Source: CAVQCT01 sp964371785
GTDB lineage: Bacteria; Zixibacteria; MSB-5A5; GN15; FEB-12
Assembly: GCA_964371785.1 (NCBI GenBank)
Contig: CAYJOL010000005.1
Location: forward strand, 62,001-126,000
Length of the DNA: 64,000 bases
Direction of reading: 5' to 3'
This document shows, one piece after another, positions 25,989 through 35,742 of this stretch. How positions within the stretch are numbered: the first letter of the stretch is position 1; each line of letters opens with the position of its first letter. The translations under genes and the position numbers were made by a program. The notes under the pieces were generated by a model. It was given only the letters and a program-made list of their open reading frames with translations. It was not told the origin of the DNA and ran no database searches.

Positions 25989-26913
25989 TCTCCGCCCCGG
26001 TATCTGTCAAAGATGTCTGTTGAATCTTTTTCAGGTATTCGTCGGCGTCACTTTTTTTCTTACTGTCGGGATAATCTTTGATGAATGTTTCGAAGCGTTC
26101 TTTAGCCAGATTATAGTCTCCGCTCTTGTACGCCTTTTCGCCGGACCTGAAAGCTGACTCGACCACCAGCACCTTGGCTTTCTCAGAAAGTTCGCTCTGA
26201 GCAAAGACTTTCAGAAAATCAGCGAATTTCTGCCGGGCATCGTCAAAATTCTTCAGCTTGAAGTCCATCATCGCAATTCCGAAAGTCGCGTCAGGCGCGA
26301 ACGGTGTGTCCGTGTAGTCATCGACCACTCTTTGATAGTAAATTTTTGCCGCCTTGAAGGCTCCGACATGGTCATAGACATTCCCTGCTTCATAGAACTT
26401 CTTGGCCATACGTGAACGGGCCGTGAGTAAATACTTCTGTGCATCGGGGACGAGTTCCGATTCGGGGTAGTCGATGATGAAATCCTCGAACTGCTTGACC
26501 GCGGTCTCCAAATCACTCTGATCGAGCCCGTAGTTCTTCGGCGTACCCTCGAAGAAGCAGACCGCTTTCATGAAGATTGACTGTACGAAATAAGCTGATG
26601 CCGGGTAGTTCAGGACAAGCCGGTTGAATTCTACCTGCGCCAACTGGTACTCTTTATTTCGATAGTATGAGAGCGCCAGATAGTACTGGGCTGTGTCCAC
26701 GATCGGTTCGCCCGGATAATTGTAGACAATCGTCTGGAAATAGGTTACGGCGGGGGCATATTTGGCCGCATCAAACTTCTCTTTTCCCAGGGCAAACAGT
26801 TCGGTCGAAGTCTTGTTGGCCAGCGAGATCTTCCCACCTCCACAGCCAATGAGCCCCACCGCGATAACGGTGAGCGCAATCAGAGTAACCAGATTACGGT
26901 GTCGATATGTCAA
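25975..26913 (-). CDS. bamD: Outer membrane assembly lipoprotein BamD
   Basis: TPR lipoprotein of the BAM complex that inserts beta-barrels into the outer membrane. At 312 residues it is somewhat longer than in Proteobacteria. A lipoprotein signal ends at LIGC (Cys about residue 24), followed by at least five TPR units such as AVTYFQTIVYNYPGEPIVDT, AQVEFNRLVLNYPASAYFVQ and FEDFIIDYPESELVPDA. The start is a TTG at 26913 sharing TTGA with the stop codon of the transglycosylase gene; AAGG lies just before it. Confidence 0.9.
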   Translation of the reverse strand: MTYRHRNLVTLIALTVIAVGLIGCGGGKISLANKTSTELFALGKEKFDAAKYAPAVTYFQTIVYNYPGEPIVDTAQYYLALSYYRNKEYQLAQVEFNRLVLNYPASAYFVQSIFMKAVCFFEGTPKNYGLDQSDLETAVKQFEDFIIDYPESELVPDAQKYLLTARSRMAKKFYEAGNVYDHVGAFKAAKIYYQRVVDDYTDTPFAPDATFGIAMMDFKLKNFDDARQKFADFLKVFAQSELSEKAKVLVVESAFRSGEKAYKSGDYNLAKERFETFIKDYPDSKKKSDADEYLKKIQQTSLTDTGAENAES

Positions 26914-27554
26914 ACCTTGTATGTCTCCTTCAGCATCTTGTAATTCTCCATTATCCGGTTCAGGTAGCCCTTTGGCATAGGCTTTTTCTCCCGAATCATG
27001 CCACGCAATCTGCTCTCCCCAAGATTATAGGACAGCAGAGCCTTTTTGACATCTCCGAACTTAAGGATCTGTTCGAACAAATGAAATGTGCCAAGCTTAA
27101 TGTTCGTTTCCGGCTCAAACAGCGTTTGGGAACCCTCCCAGTCGATTCCGGTTCGGTTGGCGACATCTTTGCCCACAAATGGAATGACCTGCATCAGGCC
27201 GCGAGCGCCGGCCTTGGACTGAGATTCTTTCTTGAATGACGATTCAGTAAGTATGATTGCAAGAAGAAACATCGGATCATATTCGTACTTCTTGCTCTCG
27301 CTGTAGATGACTGTGGTAAGCTTACCCACCTCGTCCTGGTTGAAACCAATCTGGAAATCATCAATGGCCTTAAATATCTGAAGTTTCTCTTCCAGCTCGG
27401 AGATTCTCTTTTGTTGAAATGAGATCTGCTTCTGAAGTTCGAATTTATCCTTGATGAGATAAACGAGCAGTCCCGACTGCAGGAAATAGATGAGAACCAG
27501 CAGGAATGCTATCGGCCGCGACAAGAAGATTCCCAATTTGTCGAACTGAATCAT
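26910..27554 (-). CDS. Membrane-anchored lytic transglycosylase (SLT domain)
   Basis: Cleaves the glycan strand of peptidoglycan with formation of 1,6-anhydro ends. The 214-residue chain has one N-terminal membrane anchor (about 13-34), a short coiled coil (36-62) and an SLT/goose-lysozyme domain: catalytic Glu104 in ILTESSFKKESQSKAGARG, then GLMQVIP and LLSYNLGESRL. It starts with ATG at 27554, three bases after the rimO stop. The context (bamD, lolA, ftsK) fits an envelope or division role. Confidence 0.9.
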   Translation of the reverse strand: MIQFDKLGIFLSRPIAFLLVLIYFLQSGLLVYLIKDKFELQKQISFQQKRISELEEKLQIFKAIDDFQIGFNQDEVGKLTTVIYSESKKYEYDPMFLLAIILTESSFKKESQSKAGARGLMQVIPFVGKDVANRTGIDWEGSQTLFEPETNIKLGTFHLFEQILKFGDVKKALLSYNLGESRLRGMIREKKPMPKGYLNRIMENYKMLKETYKV

Positions 27555-27557
27555 ATT

Positions 27558-28886
27558 TTAACCCTCGAGAACAGTGCCTTTCAAGTCATACCCGTCGGCC
27601 TCGGTCACTCTAACCCTAAGTATGTCACCTATTTTAACCGAATCTCCGGATACATTAATTTCCTGATCGACATCGGGGCAGTCCGCACGGGTCCTACCCA
27701 GGCCGGTGCCGTCTTCGGTCACGGCATCAATGATAACATCCTGTACAGTCCCTATCAAGCGGTTATTTTTCTCAAATGCTATCTCCTGCTGGAGGGTCAT
27801 AAGCGCATCAAGACGATCCTGCTTGAGCTGTTCAGGTAATTGGTCCGGCAATTCGGCCGCGGGTGTTCCCTCTTCGGCTGAATAAGTAAATACTCCCATA
27901 CGATCAAATCGGTTTTCAGCTACGAATTCATACAGCTCTTCAAATTCGGCGTCAGTCTCACCGGGAAAACCGACGATAAACGTGGTCCGTATCGCCCCAC
28001 CCGGGGAAATCCGGTGAATGCGCTCAAGTAGTCTGTCAATTCCCTGACGATCTACTCGGCGATGCATGGCTGTCAGAATGCGGGAGTTTACATGCTGCAA
28101 CGGGAGGTCAAAGTAATTCAGCGTCTTGGTACCGGACCCCAGATACTCGATTACAGCTTCGTCGAGTTGCGCCGGATACAAATACATCAGTCTGATCCAC
28201 TCTATGCCGTTGATCTTCTCCAATTCCTGAAGCAGAGTCAGCACGTTGGGACGATCTTCACCTTTGTAGTTATATCCGTAGAGCGTTGCCTCCTGTGACA
28301 CCAGTATGATTTCCTTCTTCGAATTCCTCGCCAGGTAGTCCGCTTCGGTGAGAATAGAGTCAAGTGGTCTACTGCGGAATTTCCCACGCATGCCCGGGAT
28401 GGCACAATAAGTGCACCCCCGGTCACAGCCGTCGGAGATTTTCAGATATGCGTACGGAAAGTTGTCGGAGATGAAGCGATTATTCCAGGTAAGGTACCCG
28501 AGCTTCCGGGCCTCAATTCTCACCGCCTTGTCAAGATGTGTGGAACCGGTTACGGCCTGAGCAAGCGAGTCGAGCGCTCCCAGTCCAAAGGCGCCATCGA
28601 TTTCCGGCATTTCATCGATAAGCTCGTCACCGTGCCGCTGGGCGAGACATCCCGATGCATACAGCGTGCGAAGCGTTCCCCTTTCTTTGAGCCTTCCGAA
28701 ACGGAGAAGTTCGTTTATCGACTCTTCCTTGGCCGGGAGAATGAAACCACAAGTATTCACGACAATCGAGTCGGCTTTGTCCGGATCATTGACCGGTTGA
28801 TGACCTTCGAAAATCAGGCGCGCGGCGATATAATCCGCATCAACGTCGTTTTTGGGACATCCAAGCTTATGTATATAAAACTTCAC
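27558..28886 (-). CDS. rimO: Ribosomal protein S12 methylthiotransferase
   Basis: Radical-SAM enzyme that methylthiolates an aspartate of ribosomal protein S12. The 442 residues show the N-terminal UPF0004 domain (HKLGCPKNDVDADYI, NTCGFI, YASGCLAQRHGDEL) with three Cys for an auxiliary cluster, the radical-SAM CDRGCTYCAIP motif, and a C-terminal TRAM domain. LGCPKNDVD rather than a MiaB-type N terminus supports RimO. The start is a GTG immediately after the lolA stop codon. Confidence 0.95.
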   Translation of the reverse strand: MKFYIHKLGCPKNDVDADYIAARLIFEGHQPVNDPDKADSIVVNTCGFILPAKEESINELLRFGRLKERGTLRTLYASGCLAQRHGDELIDEMPEIDGAFGLGALDSLAQAVTGSTHLDKAVRIEARKLGYLTWNNRFISDNFPYAYLKISDGCDRGCTYCAIPGMRGKFRSRPLDSILTEADYLARNSKKEIILVSQEATLYGYNYKGEDRPNVLTLLQELEKINGIEWIRLMYLYPAQLDEAVIEYLGSGTKTLNYFDLPLQHVNSRILTAMHRRVDRQGIDRLLERIHRISPGGAIRTTFIVGFPGETDAEFEELYEFVAENRFDRMGVFTYSAEEGTPAAELPDQLPEQLKQDRLDALMTLQQEIAFEKNNRLIGTVQDVIIDAVTEDGTGLGRTRADCPDVDQEINVSGDSVKIGDILRVRVTEADGYDLKGTVLEG

Positions 28887-29492
28887 TTACAACCTTACTC
28901 TTTCAACGGAATCAGGAAAATCCGGCACGAAAAGCTCCGGGCGACAGAGCGGATGATATTCCTGCTTGATAAGATAGATGCTGTTCAATTCATCATTAAC
29001 ATCGTAATAGTCAATCTGTTTCAAAAGATACATCGCGCTGTCGATCGTCACCACCATCGAGTCGGGGAAATCGCCCGCCGCATCATCCTTTCTCACCAGT
29101 CGATACTGATAATTCAGCTTTAACGGGTGAGTCGTATATAACTCATCAAGTTTCAGGACAAAAGAGATTTCGTCATCCGAGTATGTAGCACTGTCAACCG
29201 ACTCGATCACCACCTGATTATTATCCGCCGAATAGCTGTAGACGTTCTTCAAGTCGCAGATGTATTGGTCATCGCCTATTGTGATATTGTAGCGGCCATC
29301 GGAGGCAAGCCAGGCGGTGCCCAAAATCGAGTCCACGATATCGAAGACACTCGATTTGACGGTATTTACGAACTCCAGTTTGCGACAACCCGCCAACTCG
29401 AGGTCTTTTTTGATCCGGTCAAAACTGTCTGCCGCAGTCGCAAATCCGAAAAGTGAGACAGCCAACAGGAATTGAATTAAGATATTTCTCAT
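28887..29492 (-). CDS. lolA: LolA-like outer-membrane lipoprotein carrier
   Basis: Periplasmic chaperone family that carries lipoproteins from inner to outer membrane. The 201-residue product has a signal peptide (about 1-20) and a half-barrel of strands: GCRKLEFVNTVKSSVFDIVD, GTAWLASDGRYNITIGDDQY and DLKNVYSYSADNNQVVIESV match the LolA layout. Sequence conservation in this family is low, so the call rests on the strand order and the company of bamD, lptD and the transglycosylase. Confidence 0.75.
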   Translation of the reverse strand: MRNILIQFLLAVSLFGFATAADSFDRIKKDLELAGCRKLEFVNTVKSSVFDIVDSILGTAWLASDGRYNITIGDDQYICDLKNVYSYSADNNQVVIESVDSATYSDDEISFVLKLDELYTTHPLKLNYQYRLVRKDDAAGDFPDSMVVTIDSAMYLLKQIDYYDVNDELNSIYLIKQEYHPLCRPELFVPDFPDSVERVRL

Positions 29493-29519
29493 TCAGGCTT
29501 TATACGTGAGTTATGGAAT

Positions 29520-31847
29520 TCAGTTCTGCTCGGATTTTACTTGCGGGCCTGCCTCGGAACCGGCAAAAACCGTCTCAAGGTACGTCTTGTCGACCAACAC
29601 TTCGCGGGCCTTCGAGCCGTCGAACGGTGAAACCACTCCGGCTTCTTCCAGCTTGTCTATCAGTCGGGCCGCTCTCTGATACCCAATTCCCAAACGCCGC
29701 TGGAGCAGTGAAACCGAGCCCTGCTTATGACGGATCACTACCTCGCAAGCCTCTTTGAAAAGCGGGTCGCCGAGGTCGACTTCCGATTCCGCTACTTCAC
29801 CTTCGGATTGACTTATCGTATCAAGGGCCATCATCTCTATTCCCTGACCCTTGATAAATGATACAATAGCGTCGGTCTCTTCGCTTGAGATGTAGGCGCC
29901 GTGGATTCGGACCGGTTCAGGCTGGCCTGTCTGAAGAAATAGCATATCGCCGAGGCCGAGTAATTTCTCCGCCCCGTTGGCATCGATAATTGTACGGGAG
30001 TCGACCTTGGAGGATACCTGAAAGGCTATTCGTGATGGGAAGTTTGCCTTAATCAATCCGGTGATGACGTCGACCGAGGGCCGCTGGGTGGCAAGGATTA
30101 GGTGGATACCGACCGCCCGGGACATTTGGGCAAGACGTGTAATCAGCATCTCAATTTTCGAGCTGGTTGCGGACATCATCAGATCTGCGAGTTCATCAAC
30201 ACAAATGACGATATAAGGCAATTTGTCTTCTTCGTTGGTCTGCCGGTTGTTGAAGTCAACGATATTGCGGACCGACACGTTGGCTAAACGGCGATATCTT
30301 TTCTCCATCTCCACCACCGCATCGGCGAGTACTTTCTCAGCGCGCTTCGGATTAGTAACAACCGGCCGTCCAAGATGCGGGATCCCGGAGTAAACCGACA
30401 GTTCAAGCATCTTGGGATCAATGAAAATAAATCGGACCTGGTGCGGGTGGAGTCGGTAAAGCAGCGAAGTTATCACGGCATTCATGCACACAGACTTGCC
30501 TGATCCGGTCGCCCCGGCGATTAACAGATGAGGCATTTTCGAAAGGTCCGTCACAAACGGTTTGCCGGACGTCGTCTTTCCAAGAGCCAGTGGCAGGCGC
30601 TGGTTCATGTTCTGAAACTCGCGGGCCGAGAGAATATCCCGAAGGTAAACCATTTGCGAACTTCGATTCGGTATCTCGACACCGACGGCGGCCTTCCCTG
30701 GTATCGGAGCAATAATTCGGATCCGCTTAGCCTTGAGTGCGAGCGCCAGATCATCGGCGAGATTCACAATTTGATTGACTTTTATGCCTGTTCCGGGCTT
30801 GAATTCATAGCGTGTGATAATCGGGCCCGGAAACTTTTCGATCTCTCCCTCGATGCTAATTCCAAACGTCTCCAGCGTTTCCTTCAACATCCGGGCGGTC
30901 AAGGTCAACTCCTCGGCGTTCACCGAGGTGTCAGAATTGGGATTTTCCTTCAGCAGTTCAAGGCCAGGATAGGTGTAATTGACGGATTTGATTTTGACCT
31001 GGGGCGCGGCCTTGAGAACCGCGGCTTTCTTCCTGTCACTGGCCTTCTTTTCCGACAAACCGGATTCGGCGTCCAAGTGCTCGTCGTCACCCGCCGCTGC
31101 ATCCGGCACTTCCTCTTCGGCCGCTTCAAGATATGAGTGAAATTCGTCGCGCCCGGATTCGGGCTCCTCTTCTTCATCTGCATCCTCGTCCGATGAGGAA
31201 CGGCTCAGCCAATCAAACGAGAAGATCTGTCGAACGACTCCGGCAACCGCAGAATACACCTTTTTGAACACCTGGGCGCCGGGAAGTCTGAGATGAGCGG
31301 CCAGAAAGGGGGTAATCGACGTATATAGCATTAATAGGATGAATACAATGCCACCGAGGAGCAGATAGGAACCAAGTTCCCCTACCATTTTGACTGAAAT
31401 GACTGTCAGTTTCTCCGTGAAATACCCACCGGCTATACCGTAGTCTACGCTAAGCACTCTGGATGCGACGGCGTGAATATTGTAGATGATCGTCCCCAGA
31501 AGCGAGATTACAAACAAGAGGAAAGTGTTGAAGTTGAGTTTCTGGCTCATTTCGGACTTAAACAGACGCAGCGAAATAAGGATAAAAGCGAGCGGCAGGA
31601 AGTAGGACAGCCAGCCGAGAAGCGCAAAGCAGAAATACGAAAGGTAAGCGCCGGCCATTCCCCCCTGGTTGCCATAACTTATTTCAAACGGACTCAGGTA
31701 ATGATCCACCTCACCGATTATGCGGATATCGTCAATCGCTCGGTGACTGACCAGCGATACCAGGAACAACAACGCCACGACAAATAATATGACGCCGATT
31801 ACCTTGCGCTTTTTCTCTTCGGAACGTTTTTTTCTGCTTTTTGCCAT
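29520..31847 (-). CDS. ftsK: DNA translocase FtsK/SpoIIIE
   Basis: Septum-located DNA pump that clears chromosome ends during division. The 775 residues include four or five N-terminal membrane helices (about 15-190), an acidic linker (215-270), the alpha/beta motor domains with VGVEIPNRSSQMVYLRDIL, Walker A GATGSGKS and Walker B YIVICVDELADLM, and the C-terminal winged-helix gamma domain (LLQRRLGIGYQRAARLIDKL) that reads orienting DNA sequences. A TATAAT stands six bases before the ATG (31854-31859), although its -35 partner is unclear. It heads the run ftsK-lolA-rimO-slt-bamD-nadD-polA. Confidence 0.96.
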   Translation of the reverse strand: MAKSRKKRSEEKKRKVIGVILFVVALLFLVSLVSHRAIDDIRIIGEVDHYLSPFEISYGNQGGMAGAYLSYFCFALLGWLSYFLPLAFILISLRLFKSEMSQKLNFNTFLLFVISLLGTIIYNIHAVASRVLSVDYGIAGGYFTEKLTVISVKMVGELGSYLLLGGIVFILLMLYTSITPFLAAHLRLPGAQVFKKVYSAVAGVVRQIFSFDWLSRSSSDEDADEEEEPESGRDEFHSYLEAAEEEVPDAAAGDDEHLDAESGLSEKKASDRKKAAVLKAAPQVKIKSVNYTYPGLELLKENPNSDTSVNAEELTLTARMLKETLETFGISIEGEIEKFPGPIITRYEFKPGTGIKVNQIVNLADDLALALKAKRIRIIAPIPGKAAVGVEIPNRSSQMVYLRDILSAREFQNMNQRLPLALGKTTSGKPFVTDLSKMPHLLIAGATGSGKSVCMNAVITSLLYRLHPHQVRFIFIDPKMLELSVYSGIPHLGRPVVTNPKRAEKVLADAVVEMEKRYRRLANVSVRNIVDFNNRQTNEEDKLPYIVICVDELADLMMSATSSKIEMLITRLAQMSRAVGIHLILATQRPSVDVITGLIKANFPSRIAFQVSSKVDSRTIIDANGAEKLLGLGDMLFLQTGQPEPVRIHGAYISSEETDAIVSFIKGQGIEMMALDTISQSEGEVAESEVDLGDPLFKEACEVVIRHKQGSVSLLQRRLGIGYQRAARLIDKLEEAGVVSPFDGSKAREVLVDKTYLETVFAGSEAGPQVKSEQN

Positions 31848-31899
31848 AACCTGATTATAGTGAGTTATACGAGGCGAAAATGCAATTTAAAAACTGCAC

Positions 31900-31926
31900 A
31901 AAAAAAGGCAGGGACAATTCCCTGCC
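31900..31926 (-). terminator. Intrinsic terminator after the HU gene
   Basis: The minus strand reads GGCAGGGA-ATTG-TCCCTGCC followed by seven T, 25 nt after the HU stop codon. It is a strong rho-independent terminator that isolates HU from ftsK. Confidence 0.9.
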
Positions 31927-31950
31927 CGTAAATCTTGATATTCAGCACCC

Positions 31951-32226
31951 TTACTTTTTGATCGCGTCCTTCAAGTGCTTCCCTGCTCTAAAAACGGGCA
32001 CTTTAGTCGCCGGAATGGTAATGGTGGCACCTGTCTGCGGATTTCGGCCGGCTCGCGCTTTGCGTTTAGAAACGGTAAAGGAGCCAAACCCTGAGAAACT
32101 GACTTTTTTCCCCTTTTTCAGTTGATTGGTAACACCGGTCATGAATGCCTGAAGTGCCTCCGTCGCCTGTCGTTTTGAGATCCCAGCCTGTTGAGACATC
32201 GCCGCAATCATTTCGTCTTTGGTCAT
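31951..32226 (-). CDS. hup: HU/IHF family DNA-binding protein
   Basis: Small histone-like protein that bends and compacts DNA. It has 91 residues with MTKDEMIAAMSQQAGISKRQ at the N terminus, the VSFSGFGSFTV core and the DNA-contacting arm RKARAGRNPQTGATITIPAT. The ATG at 32226 is used rather than the one four codons upstream, because GGAGGGG overlapping the earlier codon forms its ribosome binding site. The gene has its own promoter and terminator. Confidence 0.95.
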   Translation of the reverse strand: MTKDEMIAAMSQQAGISKRQATEALQAFMTGVTNQLKKGKKVSFSGFGSFTVSKRKARAGRNPQTGATITIPATKVPVFRAGKHLKDAIKK

Positions 32227-32272
32227 GTACCCCTCCATGGGACTTATGAGTTGTGTGTTACGATTCCTCGAC

Positions 32273-32302
32273 TAAGTAGGCCATATTGTCCTTATTTGTC
32301 AA
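32273..32302 (-). promoter_or_regulatory. Candidate promoter of the HU gene
   Basis: A perfect TTGACA at 32297-32302 with an 18-nt spacer to TACTTA (32273-32278) on the minus strand. The -10 match is poor, but the position, about 47 nt before the start codon, is right. Confidence 0.5.
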
Positions 32303-32334
32303 TAAAAAAAGTAACGCCCTGGCATCGTCCTCGA

Positions 32335-35300
32335 TCATCGTTGCAGCGACTGCGTGAAGCTGCCATAGTTGTTGTCGATCTTGATTTCGGGCAGCGCGCT
32401 GACAAACAGCCGGAATCCGAATCCGCGGTTTGAGCCGACGGGAACCCAGTAGAGCGATCCGGACCAGCAATGTAACGTCTTGACAATATTTACAGAATTT
32501 CGCACCGTGACGCTCCGGCCGATATCGTACATCTGGGTATATGTAACCGTCGTAGTCGGCGTCAGCGAGAATCTCAAGGTGAGATTAATGAAGCTCGACT
32601 TATACCAATTGCTTCCACGACCACTCTCTGAATAACTGTATGTCGCCGAAAGATTCCATCCGGTGGAGGTAGCGGTCGCCGGCGACGGCTGAGTAAGTTG
32701 TGAGGCCGAATCGACGCCTCGAGGAAGGCCCGACGGGTCATCAAAGAAGAAGTTCTTTCCCATGAGATTCAGCGTAGCATTGACATTGAAGCTGTTCAGA
32801 TACGGCTTGAAGAAACTGACATCGTTGGTCCCCGGCTTGTAAAATGAATGAACCATGTTTCCACTCAGACTGGATATTATCGGCAACGCCGATGACTGGA
32901 AACTTGTGCCCAGGTCTGAGAGGTGACGGTCCGGTTGCTCGAAGTCATAACCGAAACTCGAAGTAACCGAGAGTAACTCCAGATTCTTCTCGCCTGCCCC
33001 CTGCCTTACTTTGGCCTGATATAGCTGATTGAGAGTAAAGTTCAGCCGGGAACTCTTCGAACTGGCGGCTCCCGTGCCCACGTATTTGCGCACATTTGGA
33101 TGACGATTAATGTCGGGTGTATAGGAATAGCCGACCGACGGGGTTAACACCTGACGAAAACCCAGCAGCCCCAGCATATTCGGATATACGGTACCGTAGA
33201 GTTTGGTGTTCGCCGAAACGCTTGCGTTGTATGAGTATGTACGGTATGTGGTCGAGGTATTGATGCCTGCTGCCAGCGACTGGTCTGTTTCATAAACACG
33301 AATCCAGGTCTCCGCATAGCCGAACTGCGGGATTATGTTCAGGTAGTTGCCCAACCGTATCGACGGCAGGGTAAGCGAAGGATTGTGGGAAATCGTAGTA
33401 AACTTTCTCCGACTGTAATGAGAAACTGTATCCTGCAGATATGTGGTATCTATCGGCTGGCCAAGACTATCAACAATAATCGAGTCAATTGCGCCCGGGA
33501 ACACCGAGTCTATTGTGCTGCGACTGGCAAAATTGCTCAGGCTGGGGCTGTAGCGGACAGTCAGCTTCTGGTACCAATGTTGATTGACTTGTCCCGAGGC
33601 ATCGCGGCCGCCGCTTCCGAATGGATAGATGGTAGGAAGCGACAAATTCAAGTTCGGAATTTGATCAGTTCGCGTGTCTTTATCTAGGTTTACATAATGG
33701 GTCGCATTTCCGGTAAGGGACACTGATTTGGAGAACCGTTTGGAGAAGGAAATCTGCGATTTGGTGTCGCGGTTCAGGAGCTCGTCGATATTCTGTGAAT
33801 AGTCGGTATAGTACGATTTGTCAGATTGGAAGTCTCCCGAGGCGCGCACCTGAAAACTCGGCGTTATGGTATGATTGTATGCGCCGCGAAGAGTCCATCT
33901 GGTGCGTTTGGATTCCGAGGCTACGAACGTGCTATAATTGGTTACACGGGTGTAATTTCCGTTTAAGTAACCGTCGAGCACATATCTTATCCGGTAATTG
34001 AACTGACCGTTGAAATTGATTGTCTGGCTCTGCTCGAAATAATCGAAAGCGCCCTGAAAATCATAATATTGAGTTGCGGCCCAGTAGTAGCCCACATTCT
34101 TGACATATCGTTCTCCTCGTTCAAATTGACCGAACGTGAAGGGCAGAAATCCGGAATGTCTTCCCCGTTTAAGCGGAAATACGTAATACGGCAGCGCAAA
34201 GATCGGAATCCGCTCGATATAGAACACTACCGGTTTGGCGATCAGTTTATCGTTTTCGATAAGTTTCATGTGGCTGGAGTAGAAATTGTAGTGCGGTTCC
34301 GCAGCATCGCATGTGGTATAGCGGCCCTGGTCAACATAGAAGATATCTTTCTGCTCCCGAAATAACTTCTTGCCGTAGTAGTATCCGGTTTGATAGTTGG
34401 TCTTCGATTGTACGATGCGTCCTTTTTCGGTGTTTACCGAATAAAGCAGGTAATCCCCAAAGATTTCTTCATTCTTGTCCTTCAGGACCACCGGAATGAA
34501 ATTCGGTTGAATCTGGGCGGCCATGGAATACTTGTCACTCAGGGTATCGAGATACCCCGAGTATGCTTTGATAAGATTTTCTCGGGTGTCAAACTGGATT
34601 TCGTGGGCATCGAGTGAGACTGTCCCGGAATTCACATGAGCCGACTCGTGCAGACTTATAACGGAATCCATCACAGCATATTCGATCCATCGGCCCTTGT
34701 AATCCACCGTATCGACTTCCTTGACGGCCACTGAATCCTTTGCCACTATCTTACCGCTGAGATAGGACCCGATGGCGCCTCCGATGACATCGACTTTCTG
34801 CAGTTTCTCATCGTTGACAGTGAATCTTATCGTATCGCCTGAAACGGAATTTTCCTGGGTGTCAGTGCCGCCTCGCGGAGACGGATAATACCAGGAGTAG
34901 GCCTGACCATAGGTGAGAATACTGCTCATCTTCCCCTGGGCAAAGAACATCTGAATGCGCTGTCCTTTGAGCAGAGATTTATCAAAGTATCCTTTCGTGG
35001 AGTCCACCGGTTCCTTGAATTCACCGTGCGCGGAATCGATGACATCGATGTATTCCAGCGCCTTGTTCTGGAAGTACACTGAGATCAGGTTGCCGGCAAT
35101 AGTCGACTCACCTCTCGTCGCGGTCGGCTGATCGAACAGGTCAAGCACGTTCCCGTTGGTTTTCATGCGCGCACAATTCGAATGAGCGCCGAATTCCTTC
35201 GATGTTATCTTCACATCACCGATCGCCTGCGCATCTTTTGAATCGGCGTCATAACGGAGGGTGTTGGCCACTACTTCAATCATAGCGGCCGTGTCGGGAT

Positions 35301-35742
35301 AATTTATGTACAGGGTCGGACGATTCTCCATGACGAAATACTTATCGGGTCTTCGATAATATGCCTGCTGACCCACGGCGTACAGAGAATCTTTGTACGA
35401 CCAGAGCTCGACCTGCCTGCCAAGCGCCAGCATATCTTCGGCTTTCGTGTTGTAAAAGACGGAATCGCCCTTGAGCCGGTAGTCCTTGTCGTCGACGAGG
35501 ACATTTCCGTTTAACCTGACGTTATCCCCTTTTTGCCAGCGGGCTGAATCGCAATAAATGTTTCCCGTTGAAGTCTTAAATTTGACGTGACCGACAACGT
35601 AGGTTACATAACCGCCCTTTTCCATCACCACCTCAAACTGATCGGAATGGTCAAGCACCAACCCTTCCCTTTTGGTCCCCTGGGCCACTGATATTGAGGC
35701 TGTCAAGGACAGTAATATGACCAGCGCACCGATCTTACCCAT
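32335..35742 (-). CDS. lptD: LPS-assembly protein LptD (OstA), large form
   Basis: Outer-membrane barrel that places lipopolysaccharide on the cell surface. The 1135 residues are well above the ~780 typical of Proteobacteria and resemble the long forms of FCB-group bacteria. A signal peptide (1-20) leads into an OstA/LptA-like region (about 25-430, repeats such as GHVKFKTSTGNIYCDSARWQ and DKDYRLKGDSVFYN), then a large LptD barrel with IPIFALPYYVFPLKRGRHSG and many aromatic strand ends. The start overlaps the AlaX gene end by 8 nt. Together with bamD and lolA it shows a diderm envelope. Confidence 0.92.
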   Translation of the reverse strand: MGKIGALVILLSLTASISVAQGTKREGLVLDHSDQFEVVMEKGGYVTYVVGHVKFKTSTGNIYCDSARWQKGDNVRLNGNVLVDDKDYRLKGDSVFYNTKAEDMLALGRQVELWSYKDSLYAVGQQAYYRRPDKYFVMENRPTLYINYPDTAAMIEVVANTLRYDADSKDAQAIGDVKITSKEFGAHSNCARMKTNGNVLDLFDQPTATRGESTIAGNLISVYFQNKALEYIDVIDSAHGEFKEPVDSTKGYFDKSLLKGQRIQMFFAQGKMSSILTYGQAYSWYYPSPRGGTDTQENSVSGDTIRFTVNDEKLQKVDVIGGAIGSYLSGKIVAKDSVAVKEVDTVDYKGRWIEYAVMDSVISLHESAHVNSGTVSLDAHEIQFDTRENLIKAYSGYLDTLSDKYSMAAQIQPNFIPVVLKDKNEEIFGDYLLYSVNTEKGRIVQSKTNYQTGYYYGKKLFREQKDIFYVDQGRYTTCDAAEPHYNFYSSHMKLIENDKLIAKPVVFYIERIPIFALPYYVFPLKRGRHSGFLPFTFGQFERGERYVKNVGYYWAATQYYDFQGAFDYFEQSQTINFNGQFNYRIRYVLDGYLNGNYTRVTNYSTFVASESKRTRWTLRGAYNHTITPSFQVRASGDFQSDKSYYTDYSQNIDELLNRDTKSQISFSKRFSKSVSLTGNATHYVNLDKDTRTDQIPNLNLSLPTIYPFGSGGRDASGQVNQHWYQKLTVRYSPSLSNFASRSTIDSVFPGAIDSIIVDSLGQPIDTTYLQDTVSHYSRRKFTTISHNPSLTLPSIRLGNYLNIIPQFGYAETWIRVYETDQSLAAGINTSTTYRTYSYNASVSANTKLYGTVYPNMLGLLGFRQVLTPSVGYSYTPDINRHPNVRKYVGTGAASSKSSRLNFTLNQLYQAKVRQGAGEKNLELLSVTSSFGYDFEQPDRHLSDLGTSFQSSALPIISSLSGNMVHSFYKPGTNDVSFFKPYLNSFNVNATLNLMGKNFFFDDPSGLPRGVDSASQLTQPSPATATSTGWNLSATYSYSESGRGSNWYKSSFINLTLRFSLTPTTTVTYTQMYDIGRSVTVRNSVNIVKTLHCWSGSLYWVPVGSNRGFGFRLFVSALPEIKIDNNYGSFTQSLQR

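Noticed and set aside
32303..32334. Terminator after lptD
   Set aside because: There is a run of seven T on the minus strand, but only a 3-bp stem could be formed before it.
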